Part shown: positions 48,101-61,100 of the stretch, piece after piece
Layout of the letters: each line of letters opens with the position of its first letter
Numbering within the stretch: position 1 is the first letter of the stretch
Assembly: GCA_916610825.1 (NCBI GenBank)
Contig: OU744451.1
Location: 13,813,905 to 13,877,904, forward strand
Reading direction: 5' to 3'
Origin: Haliclystus octoradiatus
Lineage: Eukaryota; Cnidaria; Staurozoa; Stauromedusae; Haliclystidae
Length of the DNA stretch: 64,000 bases
Notes under the pieces: model-generated
What the model was told of the DNA's origin: nothing
Databases searched by the model: none
The model's input: the letters and a program-made list of their open reading frames with translations, nothing else
Made by a program: the position numbers and the translations under genes

Positions 48101-51100
48101 GTTCTTCAAAATTTGACATACAGTGAGAGCTGGATCGGGACTGGAGTGAATGTCTTGCTAGACAGGAACAGTATTCGCTAAAGTCTATAGGATACAATCC
48201 TTGCTATTTCATTATAAACATTGAAAAGTTGAAATTTCTCTGTACAATTTGCTGTCAATCGATGATTGCATAGTCCGATATTGTGCCTTTCTTTGTCTGC
48301 CGGGTTCTGAGATGATAAACAGAACAAGTTTCTTACATTTTACAGAAAATTGTATTAAATAGGAAACGGAGTGTGATTCGGAGTCTATTTATATATCATG
48401 GTTTTCCGGGCCGTATTCCGAGTCTGAAAATTCTGATCCGTGTACACTGTACACCGATTGCTTTTTAATACAGTGACCTACTAATCAGAGGTTGTTTCTG
48501 TCTTATTGCAGAATTGATAGAAAAGAGGGAGAATGAGTCCATGATAATCATATTCGTAACAACTCATTCATAATTGATATTATTATTATAATTATGGAAC
48601 TTTTTGGGTAGCTTTGACATTTAGGATTGCCGGTTATTTTTGGGTACAGGTAATTCACTTTTTACCAAAGCAGCACCCTCGAGATAGTGGCACCCGTCCA
48701 TGCAGAGCCCCTCCCCCCGACGGATAACGTTACTGCTATGACTAAATGTATAGACGTACTTGACACAGTTGTTGTTGAACTTATTATAACTGCCAAATGT
48801 AATCAGAGAACCAAAGCCAATACCCAACGAGTAGAATATCTGTGACGCAGCAGATACCCACACTTTTGCATCAGCTAATTTTGAAAAATCTGGTTTCAAA
48901 TAGAACTCAAGACCTTTGGCAGCGCCAGGAAGAGTAGCACCACGAATAAGCAACGCAAACATCAGCATGTATGGGAATGTCGCAGTAAAATAAACGACCT
49001 ACAGGAATCAATAACAAATTGTAAGAAATAATGAGGAATGATTGCACTATCAAAGGACTGATTGGCTTGAGTCGGGGCTTGAGTATAATAGCACTAATTT
49101 AAAATACAATACTTCTATGGAAATAATAATCCCTTAAATTAACATAATAGTGACCGTTCGATGCTATATGCAAAATAAAAGATACGATGCCGTAACTGAT
49201 ATCGGTTAGTACCTTTCCTGAAGATTTGATGCCTTTGAACAAGCACAAGTACACCAGAACCCATGCAACAATCAGCGCAATTACTAACTCCCATTTCAAT
49301 TCACCAGCATCATCAATGCCATTTGTAATTTCAAGAATGAAATTCTCCCAAAATTGTTTTGTTGGTATATCAAAATCAGATACAACAGTTGTATTAACAC
49401 AATTTGATGCGTTGATGCTTGCAGGAATGGTAGATATCATAGTAGTGTTGATGTTTGACATTGTAGTGATGTAGTTTGTTGTTGTTGAGGATAAGTTGAC
49501 ATGTGGTATTGAGCAATTGGAAATAACTGTGAATAGAGTAATCATATATTCCGATAGAAGGAGTGCAGTATATAAAAATTGCAGAGCATGTGAAAACAGC
49601 GACTCTTCTCTGGGGTTAACTGGTGTTATTTAAATGATCGATGACTGTTACATTCTTGATATATGTATAATTGCTGCCCTAATATAAAAGTGAATGCATT
49701 GCATATGTGGAGCTCATTAAAATATTCATTCCTATAATGGTTGTAAATACTCCCACCCTTCCTCCTCCCCCACAGAGGCAGATCTATACAATCTGTCTAT
49801 CATAGTACAGTAGTCTCATAGAAAAAATCAACCAATCATATGGACACTTTGATTATCAGATGTTTGTTGCGTATTGGAAATAGTCTAAAAAATGCGGACC
49901 AGAGTTTTAACGATCAAAGAGCCTGGGACTAGTCCAGGTGCACATTTTAAAATATTTTTTGATCGTCTCATTGGTCCAGAATATGATGACGAATAATTGT
50001 AGACTAATTCTGATAACTATCTGATAGTAAAAGTGTCCATATGATTGGTTGCTTTATACTATGGGACTGGATTGCCATAGATTTTAGATTTTCTACCACA
50101 TAGCATCAATCACACAATATATTCAACCACTGGAGCTGGAAGTGACAAAGAGAATGTCAATCATATTATAATTATGCGATGCAATCACCGTCCATTATCT
50201 ATAGGCCCTACGTATAAATGTGAAAGTCTGCGTGTGCGTGGACCAATATTGCACTGTTTTCTCAGTCGGTATTCAACGAAGCTCATTAAGATGTTCGAGT
50301 CATACTTCATTAGTTCTTTTCCAGACGTGGTTCGGACGCTGTTCGGACGGGCTTCCATTTTTATTCGCTTTCTTTTTTTGCATAATGATGAAAGAAAATA
50401 ATATATATATTGCATCAATTGCATTAATTGTATAGCTTTAATTTTCAATTTCATCGGGTTGTCGAATTCCAAGAGCACATCTGTTATTTAAATTGTGACG
50501 CAGATGATTCATTGCTAGTAACATATATATAATTATGACACAGTTGACTAAGTGTCGACATAATCATGCAAAATAACTAATTTGTGTTGAAATCTGTCCA
50601 GAATGAACCATATATATATCTACCTTTGGTAGCTGCAGCAACACTTTCTGCACATGTCTCTGTGCTCCAGCCAGAACCACATGAGTCCCATAACAATGTT
50701 GATTTGAATGAGACAACCATGTAATACAACACCCATGCAATAATGACATTGTAATAGACGCAACACAAGAACGATACCGTTAACATTGAAAAGCCAACAC
50801 CTGTATTATATATATGAAGACATTGCAGTCGAGTGATCATTTCTGTTTTTGAATATAGCCTTCATTGGGGTTCCAGCTTTTATATAGTAAATGCATTATA
50901 AAACCTGCTATACCGACCACCTCCGTATAGTATCCATGATCCATTGAGTACCTGCCTCTAAAACTAAACGAGGCATAACTGAAGTGGGATATTATGCCAT
51001 AGATTAAATCAATTCATTTCAAGCAAGTAGTTTATTGTAGATGTTAATAACTTCAGTGTGCTTCAACAATTAACTTACACTGAAGAAGGTCAGAAAAGTA

Positions 51101-53933
51101 AGTGAAGCATGGCTTCAAATATATTTTGTATAATGAATTGGAGTTTATGAAAGTTGGAATTGTTAATGCAAGATTATTCTCCAGGGGGTACGAAGGAATG
51201 CAGTAGCTATTTGTAAAGGAAGAGCTATCAGTGGTTTTTTAACATTGTAGGGTATTATTATCGAAGGATATTATGTTACGTCTATTATAAATCCTCTTGT
51301 CCCTTTAGATGTTCCGGGCGTGGTTATGCGATAATCATCGATAACAATTATAATGAATTAGGAATACTACTACTAATTCAACTGCTGTTGTTTTGAATAA
51401 AAATGCAGTACATTATTTCAACAGCTGTCTGCTGTATTTAGTTGATCATTTCAATACAGAGAAACAAACGCTTTTTAATGTTTATTTAATTGAAACCTTG
51501 TGAAAATCTTGAAAATTATTATGTAGTAAGAATATCATATGTTAATATTGAGATATTAAATTACAACGAGTGCATGTACAACTGAAGGGGTCAATGAGCT
51601 TGCTTCACATGACTCCCGTATGATACATGCCCCGCACATATATTTTATGAAATTGACTTGTGATGTCCTTACAATGCCTACTTGAATATATTTAATGTAA
51701 TCCTGTATAATATATTTCATAAAATCTGTGTCAACCTAGCAATTCTGATATCACTAAAAGTGAACAATTCCCCGTGTATTGATACGCAATATACTGTAAC
51801 TATACAGATCAAGCCTATCGAACCATCTTACACATTTTGCATTTACCGGAAGTCAACTCGGCGTTGACTTTATCTAAAACATCAAATGAGTACCATCTGA
51901 GGATGGCGGATGGAATGGTCCAGAGGGAATTGCATTGTGAGTAGCTGCGACGCATCGTTGCGAATCGACAATCGAGACATATCTGCCATGAAATCTGTTG
52001 AAATTGATCTGCAGTGTTGCGACTGAGATCACTAAAGAGCGTTTAAAATCATTGCTCTCAGCGAAAATAGAAACTCCTGTAGAAATAGAGAGTGGTACGG
52101 GTGCCCACCGTTTGCCTTACTAACTACACATTTTGCATGTATAATTACAGAAAATAATTGCTGCTGTATTTCTGTTCTACAATATTTCAGACCCATTGAA
52201 CATTTTTCATACATTGAATGAAGATTTAGGAGTTTGTCTATTTTATTGATTGACTTTCAAATCTGACCGTATTTTGGCGGGTATTTTGGATTCAATCCAA
52301 TGTGAATCTCTTGAACTATTTTAAATTATTAATCCCTTCTTATTCTTACTTGAGAAGGATGTGGGCGTGGCATAACTGAAACGTTATTTTTTCCAAGCCG
52401 GGCGTTATCAATCAATCTATGCTAGAGCACAGGCCGTACAGACATTTTCTTATTTCATGTACATTTTGGGAATGAATTAATTTGAATATATAAAGGCCTC
52501 TCGTTTCTATGGTAACAGTGCCGTACTTTAATTTACAGCCATCCCGGTTTTGTACAAATTATTTTTATCGGAAGTAAAACTAAATCACTACAACATAAAA
52601 TCCATGCTCAAGTTTAGTTACTATACAAATTACTGTTCACATCCTCGTTTTAGCTGGTTAGTTTGTTATCAAATGGTTATAGTGAGCACGACCTTTCACG
52701 AGCAAATTACCATGCACTAAAAAGGGCGTAAAATTGTAAAGAAAACCTGATAGGCTTTCATCGAGCGCATCACTAATTATATAAACACTTTAAAAGGGAT
52801 GGCCATGAATAATATCAGATTCGAGAAAGGTTTAATGCTAAAAACACATGCAATTGTTTCGTGTTAATCCTAAAACACAAAGTTATTTCATTTTACTGTC
52901 GCCATATAATCACGCAACACCAACAAAGGCAATCAAATCGTAGAACAATTAATAAATGGATGAATAAATAAAATCAAAATATTAGGCTATCAAGCAACTT
53001 TAAAGAAAATTCTGAACGGGAATAATAACGTCTCAGCGACGATTTATCACGAGAAAGAAGAGATTAACAGGGGTTATATTTTTAGCGTTGAGAATTGATT
53101 TTGAAAGCGTTATGAATATTGATGAGAACACCATGCGGTACAAACATCGGACAGAAGGCTTGATCGGAACAAAACGGAATTAAACAACTAACCGTAAACG
53201 GCGTCTTTAAAAATGATTGTAATCTAGTTAAGTTCAATAGATCGAAAACATCCAATTCGCCGCTATTTATCACTTGATTGATTATGGGTTCTGGCGGTGA
53301 AAGGGTACTATGGTGCAAATCCCCAATTTGCATATAGCGATTAAATCAAAGGCACATACTGATACCAAATCTTGAAAGGGGGTGTTTACAGCTACGACCA
53401 ATCTCGGGGGAGTGTTCTATTGCGCCCTGCAAATAATTAAATACTATTATTTGAATTGTGACATTACAATAGTCCCGCAAGCAAACATCGCTGGAAACAA
53501 GCATAGCGTATCGAATATTTGATAAACAATAACATGAGCTTAAATCTAAACAAGGTCAACCTTTGAGATAGTTTGCGTTACCTTTCGCCAACGGACACAG
53601 TGCATTCCAAGATGTGACAGGACCAAGACTAAAATATTGACCAAGAGCCAATTCCAAAAAAAATAAGGGCATGCCACATAGTAAGAGCATAATGAAATAG
53701 GGAATTAAGAAGGCACCACCACCGTTCTTGAACGTTAAATATGGAAACCTCCAGACATTTCCAAGCCCAACAGCATATCCAACACAAGCGAGCATAAATT
53801 CTAACTTTCTTCCCCAAGTTTCCCGTTCTGGAATGTCTGAATCGTCAGAAACAGATTTTCCGTTTTCCATGAGTTCGTGTTTTTCTTCTAATTCTGGCCC
53901 ATTACCAAGATTGTTTTTTGATGAATTTAACAT
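45118..53933 (-). CDS. SLC6-family Na+/Cl- dependent transporter (8 exons, complete)
   Basis: Exons 53582-53933, 50624-50800, 49213-49526, 48760-48998, 47855-47979, 47261-47505, 46612-46868 and 45118-45325 join in phase to 638 codons, a normal SLC6 length. TM1 carries [14 protein letters not shown] (about 53-66), the Na+ and substrate site; TM3 has [10 protein letters not shown]; the second outer loop has [10 protein letters not shown] and five N-glycosylation sequons; TM6 has [22 protein letters not shown]8 has [16 protein letters not shown]. It would import a small amino-acid-like solute at the plasma membrane. The loop and TM6 suggest the amino-acid/glycine/GABA group of SLC6, but the substrate cannot be set by eye. 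The start gives a 40-residue cytosolic N-terminus. SF3B3 lies upstream on the same strand. Confidence 0.95.
45436..45515 (-). repeat. tRNA-derived SINE fragment in an SLC6 intron
   Basis: The minus strand reads GGGTAGCACAGTGGCAGAGT followed by GTTCGCACATTGTGCTTAAGG, similar to the tRNA-like head of many invertebrate SINEs. The A box is good and the B box is degraded. Confidence 0.4.
46200..46385 (-). repeat. SINE-like fragment in an SLC6 intron
   Basis: The minus strand contains AAGTTCAATCTCTGGCAAAA (B-box-like) followed by a tail with CTGTGTCAGTCCCTTTC. The A box is poor. It lies in the last intron of the transporter. Confidence 0.3.
49808..50069. mobile_element. MITE-like inverted-repeat element in an SLC6 intron
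   Basis: The ends CAGTAGTCTCATAG and CTATGGGACTG are inverted copies, and the pairing continues inward through CAACCAATCATATGGACACT and its reverse complement. A TA precedes the left end. The layout resembles Tc1/mariner-derived MITEs, though the TA on the right is not preserved. Confidence 0.65.
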
Positions 53934-55147
53934 GCTGGCAATTCACCGCTCAATAATAGGTACAGCTTTCCTTTCCAAATTTGATATATTCGTTTGTACT
54001 AATATCAGCCGAGCAGGGTTGCCTGCAAGAAGCAGACAATATGTTTCGTAGTTAAAATTTGCGATTGCCTGTTGTAGGAATAACTGGTAATTGTACATAA
54101 ATAACAAGAAAGCTAAGAATGCCAAGTTTGTCGTATGAGAGAAAGCTTTCATGTAAATATCGTGTTGCAGAAGGACACATGATCACTTGACGTCACTAAG
54201 AAACTATCAATTATGCAACGGTGCTGGCTGGGTTGCTTCCACCACAACTCAAAGAAAACCATCTGCCGACCAATTCCTGCTATGTCCACGGTGGGAGGGA
54301 ACCATCTTACGCTGAGAGCGAACCCACCACGAATTACCTAGTATACGTCTCTGTAGTGTAACAAAGATGCCACATGTATTGAATTCAGAAGTTCTTTTCC
54401 AATCGATTCTAAAACAATTGCGGTCGCAGCAAGTTATACATTTAATCCATTGTACATGAATATGATGGCTTATCACCTAGAAGTACTGCCTAGATATTAG
54501 GATAGTTTTCAATTATGATACAACGTGATAGAGGGGTATAAAATGGAATGCCTGTAACAACCTGTATCGTAATCGGCCATGATAGATGTTATATCTTTAG
54601 CCAAGGCAGGTGAAAGGGATGATCGCGGTTAGAACAAGGGGGAATCCGCTGAGAAGTGAATCAAAACTACGATATATGAGTCTGCAATTAATCAGGTGGA
54701 ACGTTAGTTCTTAGTTAGTTTAAAGCAACAAGGATCATCACTCAACATCTTAGATAGACTATAACAGTCATCCGACAATACCGTTTCTAAACCAATCTTA
54801 TACAAATCAAGGCTGACCCGCCTTTGTAGGTCTTAGTAATTAGCGTATCTATAGAAAAGGGCGAGGCAGAACATATAGGCAAAGTAACACACAGATATAG
54901 GATTAAGATAAGTTAAGAAAACAAAAGTAGAGGAATCCAAATGATCTGTACTTTTAATTGCGATTGATAGATAAAGTTAAAAGTAGAAACTACCAGTACA
55001 GCCGAAGCCTTATCATGGATTACATGCTGAGTACACGGACAACGCCGAACAATGAAAACGTATTAAGATTCAACAAAGAATCTCTACATTGTATGTACTA
55101 GACTAGCGAATTATAAACAGACGATTCGGGTCACGTGATCGTCATAT
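53934..55147. other. Intergenic region between SF3B3 and the SLC6 gene
   Basis: Both genes are on the minus strand, so this region holds the 3' end of SF3B3 and the promoter and 5' leader of the transporter. A 69-codon frame (53943-54152) lies directly upstream of the transporter start and may be leader sequence. No confident regulatory site is seen. Confidence 0.5.
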
Positions 55148-58100
55148 CTAGAAAGCATATCGCGTTCGAATATCTTCTAATTTCTTTGAGACCTAAAACA
55201 GAATCAAAACAGAATCAAAACAGAATAAATAAACTTGATGTTTCATTAAGATAAAAACATTGAAATCTATTAAACGGGACCAGTAATAGTTTGAGATATT
55301 ATCACAAATTACGCTCAATAAAAACGTATACAGTAAACTCAACAAATCGTCTAATTAGATTTTATTCAATTTGCGCAACTGGTAATATGTACAATCAAAA
55401 GCAACTATAACAAACAATAACAGCGACACTGTTTAGTTGAAAAAACGAAACAGCGCTGTTGAGTTTGTCAGTTGAAAATAAAATCATCAGATCTACTACA
55501 GTACATAACTAGCTGGAATGAGAGTGAATTTTTTTGCTGCCATGGCAACAGAAGAGAGCAAGGTAAATAAGGCTTACTTCGGCAGGCGTTCGATCCAGCT
55601 CTTCCGCAATTACTTTTCGCTTTGCTAAATCAAGTGAATTAAATTGCTCACAAAGATCCCCATCTATGACGTTCTAAAAAATTGAATACGAAAAACACAT
55701 TAATTAAATCAAGGATATGTTCCGTTTAATAGCTTATTTTAATGTTGGTTTGGTGACATGCAAATATGGAACGGAATCCATAGCTTGAGCCTGTAGACTG
55801 TCGAGCGCATTGAAATATGACGATTCCAACTTGAAAGGCCTAGAATTAACAAGCAAAGTATACAGCTCAGCACTTACTTTGACGGGGTGATAGTACGATC
55901 GGTACCATAGGTGATCACGGCCGCAAAGTGATATATTTTCTTGGCGCAGATGCATCTCCAAATGTTGAAAGAAATCAATGTCCTACAACAATAATAAGAC
56001 CAGTAACAGCACGACAACATTGTAATATAAATAAAACACTAACAGCGTCAATTAATCAAAACAACACTCGTAAGAAAAAATAAAGAATTATTAAAACATG
56101 ACATAAATATATTCAAATTATTATTAAAACTGATAATTAATGCTGTGTCGTATACGCGTAAAAATTGAACATTATCGTGCTTGCGAGAGAAAAGCTGAAA
56201 CTCAGTCTGAACTCAATAAGCTCACTAGCTATTCAAGTTTTTCTACTAAATATCCAAAGGCAAGAGTCCTCATTATTATTGCATTATAAGCGGTAAAATT
56301 ACATGACTTGAGTAGAAGACACGCTTCCCATGCTAGATAAATCTTTTGGTCGGTTGGACAATTGTCGTCTAAATGCAAAGCATATACAAGACATTTATCT
56401 TCTTTTGTTATTTCATTATCTGGCCGCAATAACCGTCATTATATTACCTGTCATTTGTGGGTTGAGCTTACAACCGTTAGACCTCTTTATAAGTTCATAT
56501 ATCACACATCCCGACTCATCCATCGGATCACTATATGATAGTCATCATTAAATCGTAAGTTATACGTGTCAACCGATGACGACAGCCATATTAAAACTAA
56601 CCATAATACTATACAATTACTCAAAATACTGTCATTCAGGCATTTAAAATAAAATCTTATTTTAATTCATAACTTTCGTTTCACCTTCCCGGATTCTTGA
56701 AAGAAAAAATAGCTGACGGTAATCTATGCCTCATGGTAACTAGCTGGTAGCTGCTGCTAACATTTAGTAAGAAACGAATATTAAAATGACGATCGTGTTG
56801 ATAGCGTGAAACCGAGTTTATCTAACATGCACGGTCGTAACTACAGGCGTCTGAATGGGGGATATTCAGAAGCTTCAGTACTGTAGTACCTTTAAACAAA
56901 TAATCTTTCTATAGCCTCGAGCTGAAGTGTGTGCCAATAAAATTATATTTTATGGCCTCGGGCTGAAAAGAGTATTCAACTTTCTTTTAGCTCACGCCAA
57001 TCCATCGAGAATCACCAAACGAAGCGAAAATATCATTTTAATATGTCTTTCCTATCTGTGGTTTCAATACAGATTATAACAACCAGGTACGGCACTGAAA
57101 GTCAAATTCATTGTATTTTCGAATTCAATTGTTCTCGGCTGCCATTATGTATGTTGCCCTTCGATGACCTGCTGCAGTTACGCGCTAAAATCGCAATGGA
57201 AAAACACGATAAATTTGCACGAGTTTTATAGGCAAATTACATGTTTCTTTTACGCCCAATTTTCATGCTAAAGGAAATAACAGGAAAGAAAGTATATCAT
57301 CTACTTTGAGATGGTCGCTTGATAATGGTATATTGTGTACTTGAAGGCAATATTTCATTGACTTATGAAAGTTGAACGAAATCATTGATTTTACTGAAGA
57401 GAAAACTTGAATATAAATTATGAATACAAGCAGTTTTTGGTAAATCAAATTTATAGTTACATTGGAAATAATATTTCATAAAATAATTTCAATAATTTAT
57501 CGAATCTATGTGTCTCTTTACACAAATTTTCTCAGTTTGAAATGCCGTGGTTTTGGGTGTGCGTGATCGTATTCGATCGAAAATAATGGCAAAAACGAAA
57601 GCAGTAATCTCCATAAAAATCCACTCCAAATAGCCTATTATTTGACTGTGATTGCGTTATTCCATATCACCAAGCATCACTGCATAGTATTTTACAGTTT
57701 GCAATGAAATTTATGTGATAAACTATATCAATATAGTCGCACCTTCATTTCAACCGTAGACTTTTTTAGGATTTTGAATTTATGGCATTTAAAATAAATT
57801 TGCTAATATCAAAATTATGATTTTGAATTTTACATATCATCTACTTGTATCATCCATCCACTTGCATTGAGTAGCTTCAGAAGGCTGAATTCAGCCTCGC
57901 CAATCTCCGCCATCTCTCAATTAAATTTTACTATGCTCACTGCTCCATCGTCTGGAAAAATCTGAAATTGACTTGGAAAAGATGTGGCAGAATTCAAGAA
58001 AATAGCCAACTTTCCTGGCGATTAAATAAATACAGATGACGACTAACAATCATCGGAGAGCAAAATCTACGGCAATCAGTCCCAGCTTACCTCCCGTGAA

Positions 58101-61100
58101 GTGAACGGTACGAGCATTCCAATGGCTCCAGATAAAGTCGTATAAACCAGAGACTCTGATCCACCGGGAATTAGAGTTGCCTTTTGAATTGAAAGGGCAG
58201 TCTCACCCATGTAGAACTGACAAATTGTCTCAACCTTTGAAAAATAAAATAAACAGAAAAGTAATCATACTGCAATTTAAAAAGTGAGAAAACAACAAGG
58301 TAGAAACGCGACACGATCCGTCATTATGGGATAGAGCCGGGACGAAATGATAAATATTCTACCTTTTGAGATGCTCCATTCAGTACACCCCTATCCCACA
58401 ATGCTTTGACGCCAGTCGGATCTTCTTCTATGTCATCTTTTGCATCGCCTGGCAACCGAATCTACAATCACAAAGACAATGAATCAATTAACATGTGCCA
58501 GACAGAGGAGCTGGTATCGAATGCGTTTTCTTGAATAACGGGTTTAAAAGATATGGCTTACACAGAATATGTTTCCAAACTTATCAGCGCCTGCAACAGT
58601 GTCGTAATCCAATAGGCAACCACTTGTCAACCATCTAAATTTGACAATAAACATACAGATAATAGTACTTAGGTTTACTCACTCTATCAAATTGCATTAG
58701 CGCGGATATAATCAACATTAATGTATCTACTATTATGCAAACTATGTCGTTACCTTGGTGTAATGTCATCAGCGAAAAGAGTCAATATATTATCTTTGCC
58801 TTTGTACTTTAGAAAATGGAATGATTCTTGAATATCTTGCACAATGATACGATTACCCATTGAACTGATGTTACTTATGAAATTAGGAACTTTCTGGAAG
58901 GTTTAAACAATTACATCCATTGATAGAAAGAAGTGAAATTAATGAAATTATATTCTCGAAATACTATTTCAATTCAAACGTACCTTATTTTCACATTTAC
59001 GCAACAATTTTTTCTTTCCAATATCATAAATCCGTAACACGTTCCGAACGCCAACAAGAAGGCGACCCTAAATACGCAATTAAAAACAAAATGCATCCCA
59101 TAATATAAATTAGATAGGATTATATTCTACATAACATAAAAATAGAATGTGTTAGTAATATTTACCTGAAACGGTGCCATGGCCGAGGGGATATCATCAA
59201 TGATTGTCTGTAAAATGAAATAGAGATACAATCGGATTATGGGAAAATACACTAATTGATAATAATCTAATTTGATGGAGTGTATAAAGCTATGACAACA
59301 GTAAGAATAGCGATTTAGCAAAACCTATGAAAGTTCCGTTTCGCATATTATGAAAGTTAAACGAATCAGGGATGTGGACAGAGTATTTTACATGTGAATT
59401 AGTTATTGAAGTTGGGCTCAAATAAGTTTAAGTTTTTGATAGTTTTGATATTATAAATTGGTTAAAATGTCTGAATCAAAAATCGTTAATTTGACCAGAT
59501 GGAATTAATAATGTCCGTTTTAGCGGAATGCGCATGCTCCCTTGAACAATTCCGTATATATGGTTTAGCGGTTGGTTGCCGAAGCTTTATTTATCATTAT
59601 GTGATTATCATTTACCTGACCTGATTGAATACGGTGAATAAAATTGCAGTGAATTAATCCAATATGCTGGGAAAACACGTGATAGATATAATTCAGATCA
59701 GCAACGGTTTAAATTACTGAGGAATGTCATCGATGTTTGGTATAGACCATGTATAGATGCATTAATTAACCAATCAACGTTGTCACAACAGTGTTGTTTG
59801 ATTTGTTTCATTTGAAAGCAGCAATATTAACTGACCTGATGAACTAGCTCTAATTTACTTTCATCACTTTCATCTGATGTGAATCGATACGTATATAATG
59901 AGCCACCATTGCAGCCAACTGGACTTAGAGATGCATCTTTAGCAACGCCGACTATAACGTAGACTTCGCCTGGTTTAGAGTTGAACTCAGTGACGCACAA
60001 GCTACAAAAAACACGAGTAGACATCAATCATTATATCTTCCACGTGTATCTCTACTTAACTAATATATGCCTTACAAGCGTCCGGGCCCGTGGATGTAAA
60101 AGAAGCGTGCGAAAGTGTTGAACTTTTGAATTCGCCTTAGAATTTCAACAGCTCAAGCTCGAACAAAAAGACAGATAAAGGCAATCATCAACTAGCAAAA
60201 ATCAAAGTAATCCTGAAAGCTCGAGTCTGCAGTAATTCTATTGTGCTCAAAATATAGCTGCAATCTGTGGTTCTCATTTCATTGCGTTCTGCACATTCTA
60301 TTTAGTATCGAATACTTACGAGAATGCAGCCTCGTCCTGGTCCAGTTCAGCGACATCAGTAGTGACATCCTGTAGGATATTGAAAACAACAAATTACCAA
60401 TAATTATCATAATTCATAAGTTTAATACCGTAGTAATCAAGCTAGTAAAAAATCTCTTCAAGAAATTATAAGATTTAACATCAGAACAAAGTTTCAAATT
60501 AGATGCTATATTTCGTGCAGATATCTGGTCGAGCTTCAAAATACCTTTGCAGGATTGATGATTCGTATGACTGAGCCCCATTTCGATACACCCCCTTTAG
60601 GAGCACCAAATTGTGTATCAGGCAGATCTTGATTGAGAAAATTAGCAGCTAATTGAGCTTCAGTTTCACGAGCTTCTTCATTTTCACCGCAAGCTTCGAC
60701 CATTTCCTAAATAATCATGTGTAACGAGTCAATAGAAAAGAAAAATACGCTCAAGTTATTTTATTATCGAATTAAAATAACTAAGCAACATGATAAATTC
60801 GAAATCTGGCTTATATACTTCGTCTACAATGCGTTCTATATAATTTCAAGTCTATACATTTATTTACGCAGCAAAGGTCACGTGATATTGATTCTAACGC
60901 TTTGATATTATCTGACGTCATAATTGTTATTTATGACATAGTGATTCATTTGACAATTAGATTATCGTTGGATGAATCTATATCTGGATATTATTGATCT
61001 AAATCGTTTAATGGTTTAATATCAGTAAGATTAGAAGATTTAATTGTAAATTGAATAGTTAATATTAATTATTCGAAATGGATTTGACTGGAGATGCTAT

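Noticed and set aside
53082..53333. 83-codon frame in the first SLC6 intron
   Set aside because: There is no domain, no splice signals and no similarity that I can recognise. It is treated as chance.
54249..54476. 75-codon minus frame between SF3B3 and SLC6
   Set aside because: It has no recognisable features and no splice support.
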